A DNA stretch of 64,000 bases from Mastigamoeba balamuthi (lineage: Eukaryota > Evosea > Mastigamoebida > Mastigamoebidae), in NCBI GenBank assembly GCA_902651635.1, contig CACRSC010000011.1, positions 844,098-908,097 of the forward strand, written 5' to 3'. The notes below the pieces were generated by a model. It searched no databases. It had not been told where the DNA came from and saw nothing but the letters and a program-made list of their open reading frames with translations. Both the position numbers and the translations under genes were made by a program. Shown piece by piece: positions 1 to 10,839 of this stretch (position 1 is the stretch's first letter; every line of letters starts with the position of its first letter).

Positions 1-605
1 GTGTTTGGGGGAGGGGGATGTGCTGTAATACTCAGATGGCTCCACTTTTTTTTTGAACATGCCCTTGGCATTAGGCACTGCCACCCAAACAACCCCATGA
101 GTGATGTCACCATCCACACTTGCTGTGCGCACACAGGTGTCAGGGGGATTTGCCCCCTGGGGGGAGTTGGACTCCCACATGCCTGCAGCAGCTGATGAGG
201 CAGTTGAGCTCGTGGAAGAAGTGACTGTGCTGTCTGTCACTCCCCCGTGAACTCTACGAGACAAGGGCCGACGGTGCTTGCCGCGTGTGCCTGCTCAATG
301 GCTGCACTGCCAGCCTCTGCTGGGGCCTTGGGAGCAGAGGTGGATCTGCCATAAGACGGTGGGGGTTGTGATTGCAGCGAGTACCGCCCGGTTGACAATC
401 AATTGCAAAAGAAACCAGCAAAAAACCCCGACCCCACAGGTCATTGAAGTCGCGTGTTTTCCTGGGGTTCGCCTCGGTTTTGGCCTCAGCCCGCACCACG
501 CGCCCTTACCAAGGTAATTATGGGTAAACCGATGCAACCCTACTGTGTCATCACGACCTCGACCATGGCTGTGGCTTGCATACTTTTGTGTGAGCACTCC
601 GGCTC
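1..605. other. Left-edge region without a recognisable gene
   Basis: I see no convincing coding sequence here. The open frames are short, overlap on both strands and have no recognisable motifs. A run of eight T residues lies near position 48, and the composition is mixed compared with the strongly GC-biased third positions of the coding genes to the right. The 3' end of the minus-strand BORCS8 gene abuts this stretch, so part of it may be its 3' untranslated region. The far left could also belong to a gene whose body lies outside the window. Confidence 0.4.
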
Positions 606-1245
606 TCAGTCAAACGACTTGGGGACGAGCATCCCCGCCGGCACCGAGTCGAACGGTGGGGACTGCTGCAGGGCCTCGGCGCGCTCCTCCTCCGCCTCGG
701 GGGCCTCGTCCCAGTGCCCCAGCGCGCTCTCGGCAGCAGCAGGCCTGAGGGGCGTCGTGGGCACGACCATCGCCTGCAGCTGCCCCACGCTCCGGGCGTG
801 CGCCACCGCCGCCCTCTCCGCCGCGATGTCGCTGGCGACCTGCGTGGCGCGCAGCGCGTGCGACGTGGCGGCGTCGAAGGCGTCGAGGCCGCGCAGCGAC
901 GTCACGGCCGAGAGGCAGTACTCTGCGCCGTAGGCCGCGTCCTCCATGCGGCGCCCCTCGCGGGCCATCGCGCGCCTGAGCTCCACCAGCCGCGGCACGC
1001 AGCTGCGGATGTTGTCCTGCACGTAGTACAGCCCCACGCTCGGCTCGTTGCAGACGGTCCACAGGAGGTCCGTGGTCGCCTTGCACACTGCGTGCGGGGG
1101 CCGTCAGGGGGGAGGGGTGTGGGGGGAGGGCGGAGGCGTGGGGAGCACTGTCGTCGAGGTGCGAGATCGTCTCGGCGTCGAGGGCGTTGAAGGCCTCCTG
1201 GAGCGTGGTGCCCGAGGGCCTCGCGGGCGCAGAGGGCTCCGCCAT
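606..1245 (-). CDS. BORCS8: BORCS8 (MEF2BNB) homologue, subunit of the BORC lysosome-positioning complex
   Basis: Two exons, 1245-1149 and 1087-606, join in phase to 192 residues with an intron donor GTGCTC. The core, residues about 33-105, contains the family hallmark NEPSVGLYYVQDNI followed by a helical stretch and the AEYCLSAV motif. This matches human BORCS8, which has NEPSVALY and EYACSAV at equivalent spacing. In animals BORC recruits the small GTPase Arl8 to lysosomes, so a cytosolic lysosome-surface role is expected by homology. Human BORCS8 is 119 residues; here there is an extra N-terminal 30 residues and an acidic, Pro-rich C-terminal tail of about 60. The start is the first ATG, with a GATATTT element about 30 bp upstream. 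Confidence 0.85.
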
Positions 1246-1276
1246 CGTGTCGGGACCGCAGGACCGGTTAGGGCGT

Positions 1277-1286
1277 AGATATTTAG
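1277..1286. promoter_or_regulatory. GATATTT-type element upstream of BORCS8
   Basis: AGATATTTAG lies about 32 bp upstream of the BORCS8 ATG. It belongs to a recurrent upstream motif seen before several genes in this window (see findings). The function as a core promoter element is inference. Confidence 0.35.
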
Positions 1287-1415
1287 CCGGGGCGGGTGGG
1301 AGAATCTATCCTTCTGGGTGTCCGTGCTCTTTGATTCAGATAGATCCGATTTGATTTGAGTTCGCTGCACCTCCGTCAAGTCTTCTGCTGAATTGACCCT
1401 TTCTCGTTACAGCAC

Positions 1416-3729
1416 ATGGTGCGCCGCTCATGCACGCTTGCGTGTGTGCTGGCGGCGCTGTCGCTGGCGCGCCTGTCGTGGGGCAGGCCGTCCGCGGCGA
1501 TCATGTCCCCGCTCCCGGGCCCCACGCCGCACGTGATCGTCGCGCGCCTCCTCGGCAGCCACCCCATCACCATCTCCGTCGTCCCCTCCCCGCTCAGACC
1601 CAACCGTCAGTCGACTGCATTCCTACCCGCAAGTGCACTTAAGATAACCCCACCCCACCCCACGCCGCACCGGCGACATGGGAACCTCCCCCCCCTCCCC
1701 TCTTCCCCACGGGCAGACCAGGACGTGTTCTGCGCGATACACTATAGCGACGTGGCGTCGCCGTACAGCGGGTCGACGTGGCTGCACGCGGCGCAGCGCA
1801 ACGGCACGTACGCGGGCGCGCGCGACGGGTGGCTCGTGTACGTCGTCAACGTCAGCGACCTCGTGCCGCCGCCCGGGGCCGCGTCGCAGTACTGGGCGTT
1901 CAGCGCCTACTGCGCCGACGGGCCCGTCGACCCGCCCGACTTCAAGTCGCCCAACCTGCTCTGGGCCACGGCCGACGGCAGCAACCTCTACTACCGCGTG
2001 CTGCGCTCGGCAGACTGCGGCGACGGCATGGTCGAGTACTGGGACGGCGAGCAGTGCGAGGGCTCGGTCGGGTGCGCGGACTGCAGGTGCTCGAGCGCCG
2101 AGCTGGCGCCCTCGTACAGCTTCGTGAACCAGACGATCTGCTCGCGTGCGCAGACGGGCTGGCGCTCCCCCCCTTCCCTCCGCCCACCCCTGGGCTGGGG
2201 GGGGTTTGGTTCACGTGGCACTGAAGGAGCGGGTGTTCTGGGGCCTCGCCAGTTTGCGGCAACGGGAGGATCGACGCGGGCGAGCAATGCGACCCGCCCG
2301 ACGCCAACAAGACGTGCGTGTGGAAGTGCATGTGTGGCGACGCGTACCCCTTCAACTCGGCGAGCGGGGCGTGCGAGGCCGGTGTGTGATCCGCTTTCTC
2401 CCCTGCCCCGAGGCCGCCCGCTATCTCACGCACGCGCCGCATTTATGCGCAGTCTGTGGGGACCACAAAGTGGGCGCTCCGGAGCAGTGCGACAGCGACG
2501 ACCCCCTGTGCGTCAACTGCAGGTGCACGGGCGCCACATGGGCGGAGGACGGCCAGTGCAAGCACTGTGCGTATGACCGCTGGGCGCTGCCTCTGTCTCT
2601 GACTCTGTGCGGCGCAGACTGCGGAAACGGAAAGAGGGACGAGGCGGTGGGCGAGCAGTGCGACTCGTCCGCCGGCGACGTGGGCTGCCTCTCCAACTGC
2701 ACGTGCCCCAACGGCGGCGTGCTCCGGAAAGACTCCTCGCCGGCCAGGTGCTCCTGTACGGCTGCGTTCGGGCGCCAGGGCTGGCAACTCACCACCCGCG
2801 AGCAGTGTGCGGCAACAAGAGGCTCGACGAGGGCGAGCAGTGCGACAATCCCGGAAGCCCGTTCTGCAGTGATTCGTGCCTCTGCCCCGACCGCTACGTA
2901 ACCAACGGGTCCATCTCCTGCTCCCTGTGCGGCAACGGTATCATCGACCGCAGCTTCGGCGAGGAGTGCGAACTGATCAGCGACCACTGCCTCCACAACT
3001 GCCGCTGCGCCTCGGGCTGGTCAGAATCCACCGACGGGTACTGCTCAGGTGCGACTCACCGGCTCCCTCCCTCTTCATGCCATGCCCGTTGACGGCGCAT
3101 GCCTCTCTCTCGCAGCCGCGAAGAACGAAGCAGCCGTCATCGGGGGCCTTGTCGGGGGCATCATCGGAGGGTTCGTGCTGGTGCTGGTGGCCACGGCCGT
3201 CGTTGTCGTGATAATCAAAAACCACAAGGCCAAGCGCCAGGCGCCCACCGACCTCCCCCTGGAGCTCGCCTCGGACTCGTGGAGCCCCGTGGCCCGCGAC
3301 TCGCAGCTCGCCAGCACCGCCGGCATGGCCAGGATGGTCCACGACGGGCCGAGCGGGCCCTTCGCGCCGCCGACGCTTGCCAACGCGTTCCCCCCGCCGC
3401 CGGCCATCCCAGCGGTCCTGTCGCCCCCGCCGATCCACGCGACGTCGACGGTGCTGTACGACGCCACGGGGAATCCGGTGCCGGTGATGCTCATCGGGGC
3501 TCTGCCGCCAGGACCGCTGGCGGGGCCCCCTGGCTGCGCGCCGTTCTCGCCGGGCATGGGGGTAAACCCGTTCATGCGGCCCGCCGCTGCGGCGCCGGGG
3601 TCTGGCACCAGCACCGACTTTGCCGGGTCGGACACCCCCAGCCCCATGATGCATGAAGCGCCGCCAGCGATTCCGCAGGTCTCGTCGGGCAACATTTTCA
3701 GCCTCGGGCACACGAGCAAGAGCCAGTAG
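1416..3729 (+). CDS. Cysteine-rich-repeat type I membrane protein, receptor-like
   Basis: Seven exons (1416-1605, 1717-2145, 2253-2381, 2453-2566, 2618-2755, 2806-3048, 3116-3729) join to 618 residues. A signal peptide is followed by an ectodomain of unknown fold, then six cysteine repeats of the pattern C-G-(N/D)-G...(E)-Q-C...C..C-x-C. Examples are CGNGRIDAGEQC and CGNKRLDEGEQC; they resemble the DUF4215/Myxococcus Cys-rich repeat family. One transmembrane segment (nt about 3136-3210, GGLVGGIIGGFVLVLVATAV) is followed by a basic stop-transfer and a Pro/Gly/Ala-rich cytoplasmic tail of about 170 residues with no catalytic domain. Several introns fall at the same phase at repeat borders, suggesting repeat amplification by exon duplication. 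Ligand and partner are unknown; a surface sensor or adhesion protein is likely. Confidence 0.8.
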
Positions 3730-3921
3730 TAGTTGTTGTTCATCGTTCAACATCTTCGGAGACACGAACTAAGCAGTATAATGGACACAGCGTCACCCCC
3801 CCTTTACTTTGATATTGATTCCAACACGGAAAAAGATCGTTACGATTCCGAAATTCGTCACACTTCTGCTTTTTTCCGACTTCTGCTTCTCTCTGATTCG
3901 ACAAGCAAGCGGCGGTGGGTG

Positions 3922-3936
3922 AGAGATATTTTCCTC
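3922..3936 (+). promoter_or_regulatory. GATATTTTCC element upstream of LIS1
   Basis: GAGATATTTTCC occurs about 45 bp before the LIS1 ATG and is followed by a TC/A-rich tract. It is similar in sequence and position to elements in front of DENR, FNIP, DBP5 and others. A promoter role is inferred from recurrence only. Confidence 0.4.
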
Positions 3937-3977
3937 TTTCAAAAAAGATCTCGCGCGCGACCCAATCGACCCCAGTG

Positions 3978-6039
3978 ATGTCGTCCCTGCTGAGCCCCAA
4001 GCAGCAGCAAGACCTGTCCGCAGCCCCCCTCCTCCCCCCCGCGGGCCCCCCCTCCCGCCGCCGCCCCTTCCCCCAGCCGCCGCCCCCCCACCGCTGTGCT
4101 GAGCGCCCCCCATACAGCAACGATTCCATCGCCGAGTACCTCGCGGCGCGCGGGTACGCCAAGGCCGCCGCCGCCTTCGCCGCCGAGTCTGGCGCCCAGT
4201 CGCCCGCGCCCCCGCCCTCTGGCGGCGCTGCCCTCGAGCGCAAGTGGCTCGCCGTCGCGCGCCTGACGCTCAAGGCCCGAATCTGAATTCAATTCGCTAC
4301 TGATGTCACCATTATTAAATTTAGCGCCCCACACCCCACACCCCCCGCGGCGGGTCTCTTGGGGACGTCCCCTCCGCCAATTCTCCCCCCCCGTGTGGCG
4401 GCGCGCGGCCGGAATATAGGTGATGGATCTCGAGCGGCAGGCCGAGTCGCTTCAGGAGGAGCTGCAGCGGGCCTACGAGGGGGCGCCGCCGCCGGCCGCC
4501 GATTACGACGGCGAGGACGCCGACGACATCGTGCCCGTCGCGCCGTGCCTGGACGTGGCGCTGACGGGGCACCGCGCCGCCGTGCTCTGCGTTCGGTTCC
4601 ACCCGCAATACCAGTACTGTGTTCATTTTCTCTTTTTCCCGGGGGCGAGGGGGATGGGGGGAAGACGTGCGGGCTGGGCGCTGGTTGGGGGGGTCTGACG
4701 CCTGCCCCCGCGCAGCGTGCTGGTGTCGGGGAGCGAGGACGCGACGGTGAGGGTGTGGGACTTTGAGACGGGCAAGCTCGAGAAGACGCTGCGCGGGCAC
4801 ACAAACGCGGTCAACGCCGTCGACTTCAGCCCCAACGGCTCCCTCATAGGCACGCGCCCAGACCCCTCCCGCTTCCCCCCCTCTCCGCCCGTCGCTGACT
4901 GGACACCACCCACCCTCCCGGCAGCGTCGTGCAGCACGGACCTCACGATCAAGCTCTGGGAGACCAGCGGGCAGGAGGCCTGCAAGCGAACGCTGCACGG
5001 CCACGACCACACCGTCTCGTGTGTGAGGTGCGCGCCCTCCCTCCCCCTCCTTCGCCCCTGGCGTCCACCCCGCGGCTGCTCACTGGACCCGTTCCTGCCG
5101 CCCGCCGTCCCCCCGCCTCGCCGCAGGTTCACTCCGACCGGGGAGTTCCTTGTCTCCGCGTCGCGCGACACTACGATCCGAGTTTGGGAGGTCGCCAGCG
5201 GGTCCGTCGCTCTTGGGCGCCCCCCGTGCCGCGTGGCCGCGTCGCTGATGCCGGTGCTGTGTCGCTGTGTGGCTGTGTGGCTGTTGCGCGCGCAGGTACT
5301 GCGCCAGGACGCTGTACGGGCACGAGGAGTGGGTGCGAACGCTGGACATATCGCCCTGCGGCGAGCTGCTGGCGAGCGCCGGCCAGGACAAGACGGTCCG
5401 CGTGTGGTCGCTGCCCCAGGGCGACTGCATCGCCGTCCTGCGCGGCCACGAGAACGTCGTCGAGGGCGTCTGCTTCGCGCCGCGCCCCATCACGGCCGAG
5501 GACGTCCTGCAGAGCGACGACGAGGGCGACGACGCCGGCGCGGCCCCCGACGCCGGCGACAACAACGACGGCGAGCACCCCAAGGCCGACCCGCTCGAGG
5601 TCTACGTCGTCGCCAGCTGCTCCAGAGACAAGACCGTGCGCGTGTGGGACCCGATGACATCACAGTGCACCAGCGTACTCGTACGAAACCCCCCCGCAGT
5701 TTTCTTTTTTAATTTCTCTCTATCTTCCCTCTGATTCCATTCCTTCTCTGACGTGGCGGTGGAACTGCGAAATGCCTGCGCGGTACTGCTGGGGAGCAGA
5801 CTGGGCACGACAACTGGGTGCGAGGCGTGGTGGCGTCGCCCAACGGGAAGCACGTGGTGAGCGTGTCGGACGACAAGACCATCGTGACGTGGAGACTGTC
5901 GACGGGCGTCGCGGAGCACACGATCCGCGACGCGCACGAGAAGTTCGTCACGTGTGTGGCCACCAGCTGCACGCGGCCGTCGTTCTACGCGACAGGGGGC
6001 GTCGACAGCGTGATACACATCTGGCCGACGTCGTTTTAA
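3978..6039 (+). CDS. PAFAH1B1: LIS1/PAFAH1B1 dynein regulator, LisH plus WD40 propeller
   Basis: Eight exons (3978-4015, 4118-4274, 4420-4613, 4716-4849, 4925-5027, 5127-5201, 5296-5680, 5800-6039) give 441 residues, close to the 410 of human LIS1. A LisH motif ([10 protein letters not shown]) is followed by a short coiled coil ([12 protein letters not shown]) and seven WD repeats. Repeats such as [23 protein letters not shown] and [12 protein letters not shown] align one to one with LIS1. LIS1 binds cytoplasmic dynein and Nudel and acts in nuclear movement and spindle positioning. Two introns appear to use GC donors (4275 GCCCGA; 4850 GCACGC), because alignment to LIS1 leaves no GT alternative. 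An acidic insert of about 30 residues lies in WD repeat 5. Confidence 0.95.
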
Positions 6040-6300
6040 CTCAGTAGATGTTTTAAAAACCCAACCCCCCCTCTCTCTCACCTCTCTGCCAAAACACCTG
6101 TCAACGTGCTTTTTGTATTTGATGGGCGATTCATTACACGCGCGCGCTGGACTCACTTGATTTCGCCAGTCGGCGTCCGAGAACATCGCTGATGTTCAAA
6201 ATTGGCTTGATCCAGTGGAATATCTTCTCAGAGAAGAAGGAAGTGCAGTTTGTACCGAAGCAGCCAGCAGCCTGTTCCGTCAGCTAGCTCCACCCACCCC

Positions 6301-7280
6301 ATGGCGGGCCGTTCCGGTCACGTACCCTCGCGCGCGGACAGGATCTTCGCGGCCCTGCAGGGCGGCCCCGTGCTGGGCGTGTCGAGCGCCGTGCTGCACC
6401 GCGGCGGCCGCTTCACCGCCGAGCTGCTGGTGCCCACGGGCTGGCGCACGGCCCGCGCGCTCAGCCACCACGACGCCCGCAGCGCGCTGCTCGGGGCCAC
6501 GCTGTGCCGGGCGGCCTCGCTGCTGCCCGTGGGCCCGTGCGAGCGCTGCGGGCCGGCCGTCGAGCTGCTGCCCGGGGCGGCCGCCGAGGGCAGAGACGAG
6601 GGCGCCACGCCGCAGGGCCTCGACAGCTACGCCGCGACGCTCGTCCCGCGCTGCTCGTCGTCGCGCAGGCACCTGCACTGCGAGGAGCTGGCCCTCGAGG
6701 TGCGCCTCGGCCTGGGCGTCGTCGTCCGCAGCCCCGAGTTTGTCATCTGCGCACGCCGCGCGAGGGGCGGACCCCAGCAGGCCCCCGAGGCCCCGCAGGC
6801 TGCAGGCGCCCTCGTCGTGGCGCAGCCTTCGGTGAGCGCCTCGCCCAGCGACGCCGTCGCGCTGCCCTCGCCTACGACCCAGGTCGCGCTGCTGGGCGCC
6901 GGGAGGATGGTCGCTGGCGGTGCGCTTAACGTGCTGCCCTGACCGTGCCAGTGCCACCAGACTGACACGGGTGCTCAGGCATGCGTCTGATCGTGACGGT
7001 CAAGATCGTCTCCAACGGCGAGTCGCCGAGGAGGATCGCGGACGTGGTCGACCTGGCGGTCCGCTACATACAGCAGAACGTGTCGGGGCTGCTGGTGCAC
7101 AAGACAGGCATCAACGGGAGCCTGCTTTTCTGCATCGCGGGGTACACTTCGGAGCAGGCCGCCTCAAAGGGGGCCGAGGTCGGGCACCTGGTGACCACTA
7201 ACAAGGTGCCCAACACGATGGGCCGTGACCTCTACGCCGACGGGACCATTGCTGTCCTGTCTGTAACCAACAGTTGGTGA
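6301..7280 (+). CDS. Unknown protein, two exons, 306 residues
   Basis: I do not recognise this gene. Exon 1 (6301-6919) and exon 2 (6979-7280) join through a 59-nt intron with consensus donor GTGCGC, a CTGAC branch-like site and a CAG acceptor; the frames fit exactly. The N-terminal part is Ala/Arg/Cys-rich with a CERCG motif and a strand-rich end (VVVRSPEFVICAR). This superficially recalls immunoglobulin-like DNA-binding folds, but I cannot support that. The C-terminal 100 residues (MRLIVTVKIV... IAVLSVTNSW) look like a compact alpha/beta domain. The start is the first ATG, with an AATATCTTC element about 70 bp upstream. No membrane segments or signal peptide are evident. Confidence 0.7.
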
Positions 7281-7363
7281 GCACGAGCCCCAACTACCAG
7301 CACAACAAACACAGGTGTAGTAAGAAAGTCTTGTTCTTTCTGTGCCCTTTGTGCCTTGCGAGC

Positions 7364-9461
7364 TCAGTTGCTCAGGAATACTCGGAGAACGCGGTTGCTG
7401 TTGTGCTCCACGACAAAGAGTGAGCGACCGGAGCTGTCCATTGCAACGCCGAAGGGGCCGGACAGCACGTACGGCTGAGGCACCGTGCCGACCAGCCCCC
7501 TCGGCGAGACCTTCCTTATCGCGCCGCACAGGAAGTCCGCGACGAACACGTTCCCGGCCTGGTCCGTGCACAGGCCCATGGGCCCTGAGAAGCCTGCAGA
7601 GGCCCCGAGGCCGTCCTTGGGCTTGTCGGCCGAGCATCCGACCAGTGTCCTGACCTCGCCCGCTGCTGAAAGAGTTCGCAGGCGGCAGTTGCCCGTGTCG
7701 CCAATCACGAGAGTTCCCGTCAGGGGGCATACGGCGAGCCCGCACACGTCGCTGAACTTGGCCTCCAGAGCCATGCCGTCGAGGAAACCCTCTGCCCCGC
7801 ACCCTGCGACGGTGACGACGGCGCCGCCGTCCCCAGTGCAGCGCACTCTCCTGATCATGTGGCTGGTCACGTCCGAGACAAATAGGTCCCCCGTGATGGG
7901 GCATATGCAGAGGGCCCAAGGCTGGGCAAACGAGGAGTCCAGCAGAGACCCGTCGATGCTGCTCCTCTGCCCGCTTCCCGCCAGAGTCCTGACCGTGCCT
8001 GCGCTTGGAGGGTCAGGCCAGCAATCAGCAACGGCGGGGCACTACCATCCCGTGCAAGGACACGAATTCGGTTGTTCCCAGAGTCCGCAATGAGCAGCTC
8101 CTCCGTCTTTGGGTTGTACGCCAAGCCCATAGGGTAGCTGAACATCGCAGACCCCGACTCGCCGTCGGAGAACCCGACCTCGCCAGCGACTCCCGCAACT
8201 GTCCGCACGGTTCCTGTCGGCTAGCCCTCAGTGCCACGCTGAGCGAGGATGCGCACACCGTCGGGCATGAGCTTCCGGATCACCTGGTTCTCGTGGTCGC
8301 TGACGAACAGACCGCCATCCGCGTCCAGCGCGCAGTAGCAGGGCTTGCTGAACTGGGCCGTCGCCGGTGCACCGTCCGCATGCCCCGCAGCCCCGCATCC
8401 AGCAACAACCCCACATTGCACTGCGCTGTTTGGATTAGGAGGAGGCTTGTTTGGGTGTGGGGGCCAAGAGCCTCACGCTTCCTGGCCATGTAGATGGCCG
8501 AGTCTGGAGCGCTCTTGGGGCTTTCTCCGGTGGGTCCGTGCTGGGCGGCTACAGGAGCGCAGCTTTGGGGATCATCCACCTTGGTGCTGGAGGAGAGCGA
8601 CACTGTCCCCAGTGCAGTGATGGCGGCAATCACGGCGTCCACCTCTTGTGTGCCCATGCACTCGACACGCAAGCAGCTCTTCTGCTGGCCCGAGGACGCC
8701 GCGACCGCTGCTGCAACCTTGCAGAGGGCCTTCAGGCGGGCCTCGATGCCTCCGCAGCCGCCGCCAGGAGCTCCGCCGGCGGGCCCGCTCGCTGCATTGG
8801 CATCGTCGATCGCCTTGCTCACCTGGTCGGCAATCGCAGCCGCGCTGTCTGTCGGGCCACACCAGGTACTTAGCCCGAGAGCATGCGGCTGTGAAGTGCG
8901 GCGAGGCAGGGCATTGCATTGGCCATCCCCTGGTGGCGTTTTATTTCGGGCGCGAAGTGGCAAATCAATTGAATGTCTGCCATACGCGCCGCTTATGTGA
9001 ACCAGAGTGGAACCCCCCCCCCGCGTACCGCCACGCAGTCTCAGTGCTTGCACCGTCGACGCGCTCGCTTCGTCTATCTGGGCGATCAGTGCAGCGCACC
9101 GCGCGTCGACGGCCGCGTGGATCCTGCGCGCCGCCTCTCTGGCCTGGCCTCGCGCGCTCTCCGCCTGCACGCCCAGCCCACTCTCGGCCTCCCTCGCCTC
9201 CCTCGCGGCCTCTGCCGCGGCCGAGAGCACTCTGCGTGCCTCGGCGAGGGCCGAGACCACAGAGGAGTGGCTGGAGAACGGGCAGCGGGAGTGGCGAGAG
9301 GCAAGTCGGGTGCTGTGCGACTCGGCGTCGCACGACGCGCAGAGGGCGCAGCCCAGGGTCGTCCCGGTGGGCGAGGAGACGGCACACGAGGGGCAGTACA
9401 CAGTGGCGCGCTCGCTGGCGCAGGAGCAGCACAGGACGTCGTCCACACTGTCGCTCGACAT
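7364..9461 (-). CDS. TRIM-like B-box and NHL-repeat protein
   Basis: Five exons (9461-9029, 8848-8477, 8420-8259, 8213-8046, 7998-7364) join exactly to 589 residues. The N-terminus has a Cys/His-rich zinc-binding module (CCSCASERATVYCPSC... CALCASCDAESH) of B-box type. It is followed by an Ala/Arg-rich coiled coil of about 100 residues and a linker. Five or so NHL repeats form a C-terminal propeller, recognisable from LFVSDHENQVIRKLMPDG, LLIADSGNNRIRVLARDG and LVIGDTGNCRLRTL. No RING finger precedes the B-box, so E3 ligase activity is doubtful; a scaffold or RNA/protein-binding role is more likely, as in NHL proteins generally. Short introns of 45-56 nt sit precisely between NHL repeats, always in phase 1. 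Confidence 0.85.
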
Positions 9462-9672
9462 TTTGGTTGGTGCGCGGACCTTCAGGAAAAATCGCAGCAA
9501 GAGATTGCGGAATCTTCTTTCCAGAAAGAAATCAATTGATTTGTGGAGCAGATCCCCCGCGCGACACGGAGAAAACAAAGGTGCGAGTTTCAGCATGGCA
9601 GGTGGCAATATTCCAGTCTTCGAAATGAAACCACAGCCTGATTTTGCTTCGGTCTCAGAGGCGCGGCGGCTC

Positions 9673-10577
9673 TCACAGAGACGCGGGCTTCTTTTCCTTG
9701 CCCTCCATGACGAAGATGCACTCCACGGGCACAGAGAACCTGCACTCGCGTCATCGCACGCGGGATGAGGGTCAGAACCGAAGCACGAGGAGAGAGAACT
9801 GCAGAGAGACGACGGAACTTGCTGGTGATGACGGCAACCATCTCGTCGACCACGTCGCCCTGGATGTCGATCTCCTCGGTCCCCGAGGCGGTCTTGACGA
9901 CAGACGCGCCGCAGCTGAACGACTTGGCCATCTGCTTGGCCGCGTCCGACAGCTTCACGCCGAACCCGTCGAGGCCCGCCACCGTCGTCACGAACTTTCT
10001 CTTCTGCCTCGCCGTCTTGCTGATCACCACCGAGGGGGCGTCCTGGGCCATCGGTCACCGCACGCGTCAGAGATTTTAAAAATCAGAAACCCAGAATCTG
10101 GATATTCCCATGGGCAAATCTCCATTTCCCAATAGCACTGGGCATGGAATCAATTGAGAGAAATGAGGCCGGACCTTCTTCTTGAGCTTGCCGCCGGGGA
10201 GGACCTTGACGTGGCCCGAGTCGGGGACCTTGATCTGGGCCTTGCCCGCGCGCTTCTTGCCGCCGGCGGCCGCCGCGTCCTCCTGCTGCTCCTGGCCCTC
10301 CTCGGCCTCGGGGAAGTTCTCCGGGTGCGCCTGCTTGCACTTGGCCAGGCACGGGCCGTTCTCGCAGTACTCGGGAGGCATCCCGCACACTGCCCCGGGG
10401 CCCAGTCAGGCGCAGAGTGGGAGGGGAAGGGGCAGTTGGTCCTGAGGGGGTACCTGTGCAGTACTTGACCTCGATGGGGTAGCGAGGGTCCTTGAGCTTG
10501 GCCAGCTCCTCCTCGCGCTCCTCCTCGACCTCCGCCGCCGCCGGTGCCGCCGCCGCCGCTGCCTCGGGCTCCGCCAT
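9673..10577 (-). CDS. DENR: DENR/Tma22 density-regulated translation factor, SUI1 domain
   Basis: Four exons (10577-10454, 10389-10175, 10042-9819, 9739-9673) give 209 residues, close to human DENR (198). The N-terminal zinc-binding motif (KYCTVCGMPPEYCENG) is followed by a charged linker and a SUI1/eIF1-like fold. The SUI1 signatures are FVTTVAGLDGFG and FSCGASVV...IDIQGD, and the C-terminus ends in IFVMEGKEKK. DENR pairs with MCT-1 and promotes ribosome recycling and reinitiation after short upstream frames. A GATATTTTCCC element on the coding strand lies about 30 bp before the ATG. No MCT-1 partner is in this window. Confidence 0.93.
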
Positions 10578-10605
10578 CAAAACCGCAGGGTTGTGGGTGT
10601 TTAGC

Positions 10606-10617
10606 GGGAAAATATCT
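10606..10617 (-). promoter_or_regulatory. GATATTTTCCC element upstream of DENR
   Basis: On the minus strand AGATATTTTCCC lies about 30 bp before the DENR start. It nearly matches the LIS1 element in sequence and distance. The promoter function is inferred. Confidence 0.4.
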
Positions 10618-10839
10618 GCTGTGCGTCATCAGGAGATTTCCCGCACTCTGCTGCCAAGTCCTCCCCCCGATCGACTCGTATCCGTTTAATTGACTCGCGG
10701 TCTATTTCAGAGGCCGGGGTTTCCTCGCTGTTGATTTTCCGGGAACTGGATTTACGGCGGCACGGGTGGAATCAGTCCAGATACACAGGGATCCCCAGAT
10801 TCTATCAGCGGTGTTTGCCCTCTCCCCCCTCTCACACAC

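Noticed and set aside
6981-7280. Separate 99-residue gene
   Set aside because: A GTGCGC donor, CTGAC branch-like site and CAG acceptor join it in phase to the upstream frame, so it is better read as exon 2 of the 6301 gene.
8214-8238. A 24-nt intron between NHL repeats
   Set aside because: A 45-nt alternative starting GTGTGC restores the exact repeat motif (LMPDGTVRTVAG) and was preferred.
7364-8421. Several small independent NHL-repeat genes
   Set aside because: The fragments are consecutive exons of one B-box/NHL gene; all junction phases sum correctly.
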